Of a DNA stretch of 43,632 bases, positions 7,573 to 14,287 are shown in pieces. Source of the stretch: Lachnospiraceae bacterium (GTDB taxonomy: Bacteria; Bacillota; Clostridia; Lachnospirales; Lachnospiraceae); the NCBI GenBank assembly GCA_024696005.1, contig JAILHF010000020.1, positions 1 through 43,632 on the forward strand, written 5' to 3'. The position numbers and the translations under genes are program-made. The notes beneath the pieces are model-generated. The model was not told the DNA's origin. It searched no databases and saw nothing but the letters and a program-made list of their open reading frames with translations. Each line of letters begins with the position of its first letter. Positions within the stretch are counted from its first letter, which is position 1.

Positions 7573-7629
7573 ATATATCGTTTTGATATATCTATTTGAT
7601 ATACTAATGGAGTGCTTATAAAATGTCAA
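7573..7629 (-). promoter_or_regulatory. Promoter with overlapping PadR-type operators
   Basis: On the minus strand, -35 TTGACA (7629-7624), a 17-bp spacer, and -10 TAGTAT (7606-7601). Overlapping and following the -10 are palindromes TATATC-N5-GATATA (7587-7603) and ATATATC-GTTTT-GATATAT (7573-7591), which share the middle half-site. PadR repressors bind AT-rich dyads of this kind, and a padR gene is in the operon. This indicates autorepression of polyferredoxin, PadR, flavodoxin and the genes after them. Confidence 0.8.
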
Positions 7630-7669
7630 GTACTTACCGGGATTTCCTTCTCTTCATTTTTTAGGATCC

Positions 7670-7698
7670 TTGCACGCCCCCCGGCCCTGTGATAAACT
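7670..7698 (+). promoter_or_regulatory. Promoter of the Sel1-like gene
   Basis: TTGCAC (7670-7675), a 17-bp spacer and TAAACT (7693-7698), reading toward the gene at 7728. The -10 lies inside a small imperfect palindrome GATAAACTGTTATC. It is divergent from the polyferredoxin promoter about 40 bp away. Confidence 0.5.
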
Positions 7699-7727
7699 GT
7701 TATCAAACCGCCGAAAGGAGCATGGGC

Positions 7728-8687
7728 ATGGAAGAAAAGCTTTACCGGGCCGATCTGCAGGAATACTCCGAAAAAGTATTGGAGACCTATGGTGTTGCAT
7801 CACAGTCTGCGGAAAGAGAGATCATCCGTCTGGCCGATGAAGGAAACAGCGTAGCACGAAAGCTGTATGCCGATATGCTCTTTTACGGAAAGCTTGTCCG
7901 GAAAGAGCCGCTGACTACCGCTTTTGAGCTCTACCGGCTGGCTTCAGACCTTACGATCCCGGAGAACGGTGAGGAGTGGTCCGTCGGCGAACACTCCTAT
8001 CCCGCAGCGCTCTGGTCATGCGCCTATTATCTGCTCGATTACCGGCGCAAGGGAGTTCTGCTGAAATGCGGGGAGATCCCCTGCATCGAAAAACTCGATA
8101 TCCCTAAACGCCTTGCCCTTTCTCTCAGGCTCGCTCTTCTATGCATAAGCGACATTCCTTATGCCGGCGCATTGAACCTGGCCGGCCGTATCCTGCAGGA
8201 ATGTGCGGCAGCGGAAGAAACGTTTCATTCCCTGAAGGCGCAGATAAAAGAATCCCTTGCAGGCAAAAAATATCCCACGCTCTCCTTTTCCGTCGGCCCG
8301 GTCAGCAGCTGTGCGGAATGCGCCGAATGCGCAGAACAATTCTTTCAGGCTGCTGCAGAAGGCGGTTATGTATACGCCTGCAACAACCTGGCAGCCATGG
8401 AAGCCTCCCGCATCGTCAGGCTTTCTGATTCCGGAGAATCCGGTCCGGAAACGGACAAGCATATCAGTCACTATATTTCTGCCTTATCGAAAGCCGCAGA
8501 CAGCTACGAACCCTATGCCGCCAACAGGCTGGGCGTTTTTTATATCACCGGTGAGATACAGAGTCCCGAAGGCAAAGCTGTCTTCCGCTCTTATGTGAAT
8601 TTCGGCGCAGCCAAAGAATGCTTCCGAAAAGCCTGCGTCTGTCCCGACTTGTTTATTCCATTTATGCATCGGCATCAATCCCCTTAA
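7728..8687 (+). CDS. Sel1-like repeat protein of unknown function (319 aa)
   Basis: Two segments look like Sel1/TPR-like repeats: ARKLYADMLFYGKLVRKEPLTTAFELYRLA near residue 45 and AANRLGVFYITGEI with AAKECFRKAC near the end. The middle contains CAECAECAEQFFQAAAEGGYVYACNNLA, also repeat-like. There is no signal peptide or membrane helix. Such proteins act as cytoplasmic scaffolds. The start at 7728 is taken because GGAG lies 8 nt upstream; ATG at 7722 is too close to it. The last 15 residues (DLFIPFMHRHQSP) do not continue the repeat, so the 3' end may be frameshifted or worn. It stands alone and divergent. Confidence 0.65.
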   Translation: MEEKLYRADLQEYSEKVLETYGVASQSAEREIIRLADEGNSVARKLYADMLFYGKLVRKEPLTTAFELYRLASDLTIPENGEEWSVGEHSYPAALWSCAYYLLDYRRKGVLLKCGEIPCIEKLDIPKRLALSLRLALLCISDIPYAGALNLAGRILQECAAAEETFHSLKAQIKESLAGKKYPTLSFSVGPVSSCAECAECAEQFFQAAAEGGYVYACNNLAAMEASRIVRLSDSGESGPETDKHISHYISALSKAADSYEPYAANRLGVFYITGEIQSPEGKAVFRSYVNFGAAKECFRKACVCPDLFIPFMHRHQSP

Positions 8688-8712
8688 ATCCGTTGAAGAG
8701 ATACCATCCGAG

Positions 8713-8735
8713 AACCGCCGTGAAACCCGGCGGTT
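8713..8735. repeat. GC-rich hairpin 3' of the Sel1-like gene
   Basis: Perfect 8-bp stem AACCGCCG (8713-8720) and CGGCGGTT (8728-8735) with loop TGAAACC. It lies between the convergent Sel1-like gene and the serine hydrolase. There is no T-run on either strand, so it is not a standard intrinsic terminator. Confidence 0.55.
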
Positions 8736-8775
8736 GAAATACTCCGGCTGCCTTCATGCAATATCCCTCCCGGGG

Positions 8776-9762
8776 TTACAGCATCGGCAACACCTTCTGT
8801 TCAATAAAATCAACCCTGTCAAAGATACGCGCCTTGAATGTGCCCGTCATGCCCACAGATACATTTCTTTCTTTGTTTACATAGATGATATTTCCGCTGT
8901 CACCGATCGCCGCATATACCTCTTTATCATCATGGGGTTTGTACCATAAGTAGCCGTAGTTCATGAATCCGAATCGTTCACCAAGCTTAACGTGAGGCGC
9001 CAGCATGTCTTTTACGTATTCTTCGGAAATGATCCTCTTTCCGCCATGAAGCCCGCCATCCAGTACAAGCGCCCCGATCACAGCCATGTCTTTTGCCGAC
9101 ATGCATAATCCCCAGCCTGCGGTAACACTGCCCTGCGGATCAGTGTACCACTCATGTTTTCTGGGATTCTTGTTCATGAAGAAGTCGAACTGGTCTTCTT
9201 TGGAGCTGTCACCGTGCGGTATCCGGTCCGGAAGTCCCAACGGCGCAAAGAGATGCCTGTTCGCAAAATCGATGCACTTTTCGGCTGTTGCTCTCTCAAT
9301 GATCCCCACAAGGATCTGAATCCCAAGGGTCGCGTACCTGAATTCTCCGGTGATCCCGTTTCGTCCTCCGAGATGATCGAGGATTGCAAGTGTCCAATCC
9401 TGCGAAGTGCAGACTTTTTTCCAGGGCTCCGACTTTCCCTTATAAGGTGCCGTCATGGTAAGCAGATGTCTGACCGTAACATCATAAATGGTCTTCTCGC
9501 CCCGCTTAACAACATGATCAGGGAAGAAATCCATCACCTTTTGATCCACGCTTCTGATAAATCCTTTATCCAGCGCGATCCCTGCAAGCAAAGCCGTCAC
9601 GCCTTTGGTCACGGAATTGACATTCATCGCATCCTCTGTCTTAAACCCGCGCCAGCAATCATCAAAAGCCATGTCACCATCTTTGATCGCATATATCTGA
9701 CAAATATTGCTTTCGTTTCCTTTGCTCTCTGAAATAACTCTGTGAAGTTCTTCCTTATTCAT
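8776..9762 (-). CDS. Class C beta-lactamase-like serine hydrolase (328 aa)
   Basis: Penicillin-binding/beta-lactamase fold. The catalytic tetrad S-V-T-K is at residues 50-53 (NVNSVTKGV), followed by the DVTVRHLLTMTAPY segment typical of this family. The tyrosine motif is YAT (143-145) in place of Y-x-N, and the third motif is GDSGN rather than H-x-G. It has no signal peptide, so it is probably a cytoplasmic esterase or amidase rather than a true beta-lactamase. The start at 9762 has GGAGGGAAAAG just upstream. The upstream TetR/membrane-protein unit ends in a terminator at 9821-9841, so this gene may have its own promoter. Confidence 0.88.
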   Translation of the reverse strand: MNKEELHRVISESKGNESNICQIYAIKDGDMAFDDCWRGFKTEDAMNVNSVTKGVTALLAGIALDKGFIRSVDQKVMDFFPDHVVKRGEKTIYDVTVRHLLTMTAPYKGKSEPWKKVCTSQDWTLAILDHLGGRNGITGEFRYATLGIQILVGIIERATAEKCIDFANRHLFAPLGLPDRIPHGDSSKEDQFDFFMNKNPRKHEWYTDPQGSVTAGWGLCMSAKDMAVIGALVLDGGLHGGKRIISEEYVKDMLAPHVKLGERFGFMNYGYLWYKPHDDKEVYAAIGDSGNIIYVNKERNVSVGMTGTFKARIFDRVDFIEQKVLPML

Positions 9763-9820
9763 CTTTTCCCTCCTCTTTTTTCAAGATTCGGACGTCCTGA
9801 AAAAGATGTTAAGTGAATTA

Positions 9821-9841
9821 AAAATGCTTTTCAAGCATTTT
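9821..9841 (-). terminator. Intrinsic terminator after the TetR/membrane-protein operon
   Basis: Stem AAAATGCTT (9821-9829) and AAGCATTTT (9833-9841) with loop TTC. On the minus strand the stem ends in TTTTTAATTC. It sits immediately 3' of the membrane-protein stop at 9843. Confidence 0.65.
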
Positions 9842-9842
9842 T

Positions 9843-10472
9843 TTATGAAGCTTCCTTTCCTCTTTTTCCGAAACGGAAATGATGAAAGGAAAGAATTCCG
9901 ATGGGCAGAAAATAAACACACCACGCAACAAGTGCAAGCCTTCCGCCGAGCCCGTCGCCACCAGAGGACATCTTTGCAAATATTCCCGTCATCGGCATGA
10001 ACGTGCAGCTGAAGTAGAACACTCCGTGTATCATCAACAACGCTCTGAGCCACTTGTCCGTCTTTTTCTCCGGCTTCATCGAAAGTCCTGTGAAGAAGGT
10101 AGAAAGTGCCATTACACCGTAGCCGAGCATATCATAGTTGAAGATAAGCCCGTAATTACTGAATACCAGCAGCTTTGCCGCCTGTTCATTCAACTGTTCG
10201 TTATTTACCGTGGTCAGCTGTGAAAAATAGACGAGCATGATAAATGTGCCGTACAGCGCCGCAAGGATCAAACCCGTGCTCGCAGCGACTTTGCGGTCAT
10301 CCTCGCACTCGTTGTAAAGACCTGCCGTCATCATGATAAAGCCTACCGGCAGGATCAGGCAGACAAAATAGCTGCCCATGGTAAAATCGATGATCTCAAA
10401 AATCGCAAACAGAAACACTGTTGCCGTTACGATCGCTGAGCCTGCCTTCGATATCATCCCGTTCATGTCCAT
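9843..10472 (-). CDS. Six-helix integral membrane protein (209 aa), unknown function
   Basis: Six hydrophobic helices with short loops: about residues 12-30, 33-52, 65-85, 105-130, 142-162 and 180-198. A mildly charged loop KPEKKTDKW and a basic end GKRGKEAS are seen. I do not recognise a named family. The start at 10472 has AAAGGAGAG upstream. It lies 15 nt after the TetR gene and must share its operator-controlled promoter, so it is the probable target (for example a sensor, exporter or stress membrane protein). A near-identical 3' remnant of a paralogue lies at 3540-3605. Confidence 0.75.
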   Translation of the reverse strand: MDMNGMISKAGSAIVTATVFLFAIFEIIDFTMGSYFVCLILPVGFIMMTAGLYNECEDDRKVAASTGLILAALYGTFIMLVYFSQLTTVNNEQLNEQAAKLLVFSNYGLIFNYDMLGYGVMALSTFFTGLSMKPEKKTDKWLRALLMIHGVFYFSCTFMPMTGIFAKMSSGGDGLGGRLALVAWCVYFLPIGILSFHHFRFGKRGKEAS

Positions 10473-10487
10473 TTATCCTCTCTCCTT

Positions 10488-11108
10488 TCAATTTGTTTTA
10501 TATGCATATATGCTGTTAAACTGCCGGATGTGCGCTTCCATCGTTTTCAGCGCCTCTGCCTCACGCTCCGGTTCCCGGTCACACACGGTCAGCAGCAGAT
10601 AGATCGGCGCGTAAAAATGCAGCGTCATGATCTCCACGTTTTCGGCCTGCAGAACACCCGCGGAGACCATCAGCCCCAAGAGCATGCCCTCATAGGAAAG
10701 CGGATCATCCACATACTGTTTCATGTATGCAGCCGCAAGTGTCCTGTCACGAAACTGTTCGATGGTAAGCATCTTTCGTACGCGTCTTGTATAATCGTCG
10801 TGAAGGAAATACAGAAAAAGGTTGTTCCCGAGAGCGATCAGCTGTTCTTCCGATATCTGCTTATAGATCTCCGCATCCGCCAAAACGTCGGCTCCGTTGA
10901 TCTGCAGGACGTTTGCCTCCTCCAAAAAGCGCCTTTTCATCTCTTCAATGATCGCATCAAAGATGGCCTGCTTGTTTTTGTAGTGCTTGTAAAGAGACGG
11001 CGCTTTGATGCCGACCCGTGCTGCAATGTCCGCGACATAAACGTTTGCATATCCCTTTTCGGAAAACAGCGTCAATGCTTCCTCCAGGATCCTGTGCTTG
11101 GTATCCAT
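10488..11108 (-). CDS. TetR/AcrR-family regulator, copy B (206 aa)
   Basis: N-terminal DNA-binding domain TKHRILEEALTLFSEKGYANVYVADIAARVGIKAPSLYKHYKNK, then a helical effector domain. It is homologous along its length to the TetR at 1891-2523, but the recognition helix differs (IKAPSLYKHY here, ISKAALYKHF there). The start at 11108 has GAGGAAAGGAC upstream. It is the first gene of its transcript, followed by the membrane protein. Two GGCTAATT/AATTAGCC palindromes cover its promoter, so autorepression is likely. Confidence 0.93.
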   Translation of the reverse strand: MDTKHRILEEALTLFSEKGYANVYVADIAARVGIKAPSLYKHYKNKQAIFDAIIEEMKRRFLEEANVLQINGADVLADAEIYKQISEEQLIALGNNLFLYFLHDDYTRRVRKMLTIEQFRDRTLAAAYMKQYVDDPLSYEGMLLGLMVSAGVLQAENVEIMTLHFYAPIYLLLTVCDREPEREAEALKTMEAHIRQFNSIYAYKTN

Positions 11109-11144
11109 GTCCTTTCCTCTCTTTTTGTTCTTCCGAATGGCAGT

Positions 11145-11194
11145 TGGCTAATTTCAATTAGCCATATAATAAGCTAATTCAAATTAGCTGTCAA
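11145..11194 (-). promoter_or_regulatory. Promoter with two tandem TetR-type operators (GCTAATT type)
   Basis: On the minus strand, -35 TTGACA (11194-11189), a 17-bp spacer and -10 TATTAT (11171-11166). The spacer and its edges are the palindrome AGCTAATT-CA-AATTAGCT (11172-11189). A second, TGGCTAATT-TC-AATTAGCCA (11145-11164), lies just past the -10. Centres are 26 bp apart. The plan is the same as at 3468-3515 but the operator sequence is unrelated. Confidence 0.88.
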
Positions 11195-11254
11195 GAGAAA
11201 AATATTGTTTCTGCTTTTTTTCAAAAATGTGAGTGTTTTTTTCAGTGCGTTTCG

Positions 11255-11260
11255 TATAAT
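11255..11260 (+). promoter_or_regulatory. Possible promoter of the ECF sigma operon
   Basis: TATAAT at 11255-11260 lies 40 nt upstream of the sigma factor ATG, preceded by CG (CGTATAAT). No good sigma-A -35 is seen 17 bp upstream. The CGTA element recalls ECF-type -10 boxes, so self-transcription is possible but unproven. Confidence 0.4.
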
Positions 11261-11299
11261 ATTATGACCGGGTCAAAAAAAACACGAAAGGAGTTTACC

Positions 11300-11827
11300 A
11301 TGACCGACGCAAACGCCATCAGGCGGATACGCTCCGGCGAGGAAAAAGCCATCGCGGCACTCATGAACAAATACAGCCGCATGCTCTGGAAAACAGCCGC
11401 CGGAATACTCACATCCTCCGAGGAAGACATAGAGGAATGCGTGGCAGATGTTTTTATCACCCTGTGGCAGAAACCCGAACTGTATGATGAAACCCGCGGA
11501 AAGCTCTCCACCTGGCTGTGCAAGATGGCAAAAAACAAGGCACTGGACCGCCTTCGTTCCATCAAAGCCCGCAGGGAAGATCCCGTGGAAGAGATAGCAG
11601 AAACAGCGGCACCGACCGATGAGCGCGAAAGCGGATACGATCTGGAACAATACCTCAGCCTTCTTCCGGAAGAGGACCGCGAGATCGTAAAACGCCGCTA
11701 CTACGACGAGCAGAAGCCCGCCGAGATCGCGCAGGAAATGGGAATGGAAAAGAAGAAAGTCGAAAACAGACTCTTCCGTTCCAAAAAGAAGCTGAAAGGC
11801 ATGCTCATGGACATGAGCACAAGCTGA
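11300..11827 (+). CDS. ECF-type sigma-70 family RNA polymerase sigma factor (175 aa)
   Basis: Region 2: GEEKAIAALMNKYSRMLWKTAAGILTSSEEDIEECVADVFITLWQKPELYDETRGKLSTWLCKMAKNKALDRLR, containing the core-binding and -10 recognition segments. Region 4: LSLLPEEDREIVKRRYYDEQKPAEIAQEMGMEKKKVENRLFRSKKKLK, the -35 helix-turn-helix. Length and two-domain layout are typical of extracytoplasmic-function sigma factors. AAAGGAG lies 6 nt before the ATG at 11300. The next gene encodes a single-pass membrane protein 34 nt downstream, the usual place for the anti-sigma factor. Confidence 0.93.
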   Translation: MTDANAIRRIRSGEEKAIAALMNKYSRMLWKTAAGILTSSEEDIEECVADVFITLWQKPELYDETRGKLSTWLCKMAKNKALDRLRSIKARREDPVEEIAETAAPTDERESGYDLEQYLSLLPEEDREIVKRRYYDEQKPAEIAQEMGMEKKKVENRLFRSKKKLKGMLMDMSTS

Positions 11828-11861
11828 ACGGAAGACACACTCTTGCATGGAGGAATAATCG

Positions 11862-12725
11862 ATGAGAATGAAAAAAGAGAACATGGATCATATCAGAGAA
11901 CGTTTCGAAAACGAAACCGGCGTAAAACTTACGGAAAAAGCAGGCTTTGAAATGCCGGCCTGGACAGGCCGCATGCTGGCAGCTGCCGCCGGCCTCCTCT
12001 GCCTGGTCGGTCTGGGACTGGCATGGCACAAAGTAAGCATTGACAAGCAGGCATCCGCGGAAATGCTTCTGGCAGGCGCAGAAGACGGACAGGAAGCAAG
12101 CATTGAAGAAACAGAAGAAACGGAAGAAGCGCCCGCGACAGAGCCCGAAGAAGCCGATCCGGAAGCTGAGACTCCTGATGCGGAAACCGGAGATAACGGC
12201 TCGGAAGAAGAGGATCCCGATTTCATTTCCGCAGATGCCCTGGTCGAACGCAATCTCAACCTGTATCTTACGGTCGATGAGGCCAAAGAGCTTGTTGCCG
12301 CAAGGCTCTTCGGCCCTGAGACAAACTGGACATGGCCCGTAAGCAACTCGGAGGATCGTGTGATCCTTTCCGATGCGACCGGTTCCGGTGATCCGGACCG
12401 CTATCTTTCCATCTGCGGAACCGTCGGAGATGAGGTTGTGGCAATGAATGCCTGCACGGTGACCGAAATCGGCTTCAATGTCGAACGCGGCAATTACATC
12501 ATAACGGAAGCCGGCGATCTCAGCATCATATACTCGCATCTTGATGAGATATGTGTATCGGAAGGCGCACAGCTGAACGCCGGCGACAAGATAGGAACCC
12601 TCGGCAACACCGGCGCCTCCACAGGCCCTCATCTCGGCATCGAGGCAAGCGACTCGATCGGCTGCGTACTCGAAGTCATTGATGTTGACGGAAGCTTCTA
12701 CAGTGAGGAAGTCATCGAGGAGTGA
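11862..12725 (+). CDS. Membrane-anchored degenerate M23/LytM-domain protein, candidate anti-sigma factor (287 aa)
   Basis: Short cytoplasmic part (1-35), one membrane helix (36-55), a Glu/Asp/Pro/Thr-rich linker (70-120), then an extracytoplasmic M23-like domain ending YSHLDEICVSEGAQLNAGDKIGTLGNTGASTGPHLGIE. M23 peptidases bind zinc with an H-x3-D and a final H-x-H. Here the final motif is HLG and no first H-x3-D is seen, so metal binding and catalysis are probably lost. No zinc anti-sigma domain is visible in the cytoplasmic part. It lies directly after the ECF sigma gene with GGAGG 8 nt before the ATG. It may sense the cell wall and hold the sigma factor. Confidence 0.75.
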   Translation: MRMKKENMDHIRERFENETGVKLTEKAGFEMPAWTGRMLAAAAGLLCLVGLGLAWHKVSIDKQASAEMLLAGAEDGQEASIEETEETEEAPATEPEEADPEAETPDAETGDNGSEEEDPDFISADALVERNLNLYLTVDEAKELVAARLFGPETNWTWPVSNSEDRVILSDATGSGDPDRYLSICGTVGDEVVAMNACTVTEIGFNVERGNYIITEAGDLSIIYSHLDEICVSEGAQLNAGDKIGTLGNTGASTGPHLGIEASDSIGCVLEVIDVDGSFYSEEVIEE

Positions 12726-12749
12726 TCCCCCGGCTTTTGTCAAATAAAA

Positions 12750-12783
12750 AAACGGTTCATCCTTTCACCGGGATGAACCGTTT
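12750..12783. terminator. Bidirectional intrinsic terminator
   Basis: Stem AAACGGTTCATCC (12750-12762) and GGATGAACCGTTT (12771-12783), loop TTTCACCG, with A-run before and T-rich tract after. It serves both the sigma/M23 operon (plus) and the chemotaxis-type gene (minus) that converge here. Confidence 0.9.
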
Positions 12784-12794
12784 CTTTTTGTTTC

Positions 12795-14213
12795 TTAATT
12801 GTACAGCGTCTTTGCCATCTGACCGATCACATCGGCTGCGGCATGAAGCTCCTCGATCGTTGCGTTGATGGTGCTCATCTCCTCGGTTTCTTCCCGGATG
12901 CTCTCACTGATCAGGCGGATCTTTTCGAGGATGTCCTTGACGGAGGTATTCACATTTGTAAGCTTTTGTGAGATGTGCTCCGTAGTCTCCTTGGAGGAAT
13001 CGGAAAGCGTGCGCACCTCCTGTGCCACCACGGCAAAACCACGGCCCGCATCTCCGGCTCTTGCCGCTTCTATGGATGCGTTCAGGGAAAGCAGGTTTGT
13101 CTGGCTGGCAATGTCCTGGATGCTGCCGATGATCTCCATGGACGCACTTACCGCCTCCTCGATCACATTGGCCGCTTCCGTCAGTTCATCCTGTCTCACG
13201 GCCACTTCCTGCATCTGATTGGTCGCCTTCTCCACATTGCCCGCGATCTCGGCAATGCCCGAACGCAGGGAATCGATGTTGGGATCCATCTCCTGTTCGA
13301 AACGTACCTTGTTCTTTTTCTGTTCCGAAATATCCAGTATGGTGCCGGCAGCCATGACGGGCACTCTGCCTTCCCATACCACATAACTGGAGGCTCTCAC
13401 CCAGACATACTCTCCGTTCTTATGCCGGATCCGGTACTCCATGTCGAAGACATAATTCCCGCTGGGATCCGCAAGCTGTTTTCCCATAGCCTCCGATGCT
13501 CCGGGCACATCATCCGGATGGATCCTGGTGATCCAGGACTGCATGATATCCGGAAATTCCGGGGAATGCTCACTGAAACCGAGGATCTTCTTGAACTGCG
13601 CGGAATAGACCATCGGCGAAGCCGGGTCATCGATCGCGTATTTCGTAAGATCCATGCTCCAGCTGCCTTCCAGCATCATCTTGTCTACTGCAAGCTGACG
13701 CCTGGAATCATGTTCAAAGATCTCGGCATTCTTTTTCTGTTCATCGATATCCGAAAACGTGCCGATGAACTCCCGGGGATTGCCGTTCGGCCAGCGCAGG
13801 CATTCTCCCGCCGCATGGAACCATTTATATCCGAAGCTTTTCGTTTTGATGCGGTAATCCACATCGTATTTTGTGCGGCCGGTCCGGTCCCCTGCCGCCG
13901 CCCCATATGCACTGAAGGCCAGCTCCGTATCATCCGGATGGATGATGCTGCCCAGGGAATCCAGCGTATCCGGCAATTCCTGCTTGCTGAAACCCAGCAT
14001 TCTCCGGAACTCTTCGGTATAATGCACACTCTTTTGATTCCCGTTCTCATCGTAATGGCATTTCCAGATCCCGAGATGCGTGCTGGCATTGACCGCTTCC
14101 AGCTCGGTCTCGCTGAATTCCAGTTTCTCTTTCAGCTCTGCAATTTGCTGCTCCAGATCCGAGATCCGCGCATTGTTTCCCTGCTCCTGTGCCGATTTCG
14201 ATTTTCCGAACAT
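12795..14213 (-). CDS. Soluble PAS-PAS methyl-accepting chemotaxis-type protein (472 aa)
   Basis: Domains in order: an N-terminal coiled coil (about 15-45), PAS/PAC 1 (about 45-160, with [32 protein letters not shown]), PAS/PAC 2 (about 175-300, with [19 protein letters not shown]), then an MCP signalling domain with the hairpin tip [34 protein letters not shown]. No membrane helix or HAMP domain is present, so it is a cytoplasmic sensor, perhaps of redox or a small ligand through PAS. The signalling domain is shorter than in classical MCPs. GGGGG precedes the ATG at 14213. No che genes are nearby. Confidence 0.92.
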   Translation of the reverse strand: MFGKSKSAQEQGNNARISDLEQQIAELKEKLEFSETELEAVNASTHLGIWKCHYDENGNQKSVHYTEEFRRMLGFSKQELPDTLDSLGSIIHPDDTELAFSAYGAAAGDRTGRTKYDVDYRIKTKSFGYKWFHAAGECLRWPNGNPREFIGTFSDIDEQKKNAEIFEHDSRRQLAVDKMMLEGSWSMDLTKYAIDDPASPMVYSAQFKKILGFSEHSPEFPDIMQSWITRIHPDDVPGASEAMGKQLADPSGNYVFDMEYRIRHKNGEYVWVRASSYVVWEGRVPVMAAGTILDISEQKKNKVRFEQEMDPNIDSLRSGIAEIAGNVEKATNQMQEVAVRQDELTEAANVIEEAVSASMEIIGSIQDIASQTNLLSLNASIEAARAGDAGRGFAVVAQEVRTLSDSSKETTEHISQKLTNVNTSVKDILEKIRLISESIREETEEMSTINATIEELHAAADVIGQMAKTLYN

Positions 14214-14258
14214 GATAGCCCCCTTTCATATCGTGTAATTTCACACAAATTAAGGGTT

Positions 14259-14287
14259 ATTATATCATAATTATTGGTTACTATCAA
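14259..14287 (-). promoter_or_regulatory. Promoter of the PAS-MCP gene
   Basis: On the minus strand, TTGATA (14287-14282), a 17-bp spacer and TATAAT (14264-14259). The -35 overlaps the stop codon of the upstream serine hydrolase gene. The leader contains a GTGT/ACAC inverted repeat at about 14233-14246. Confidence 0.7.

Noticed and set aside
11805-12743. Long minus-strand frame opposite the sigma/M23 genes
   Set aside because: The plus strand carries an unmistakable sigma-70 family gene and a membrane-anchored protein with good ribosome binding sites; the opposite frame has neither.
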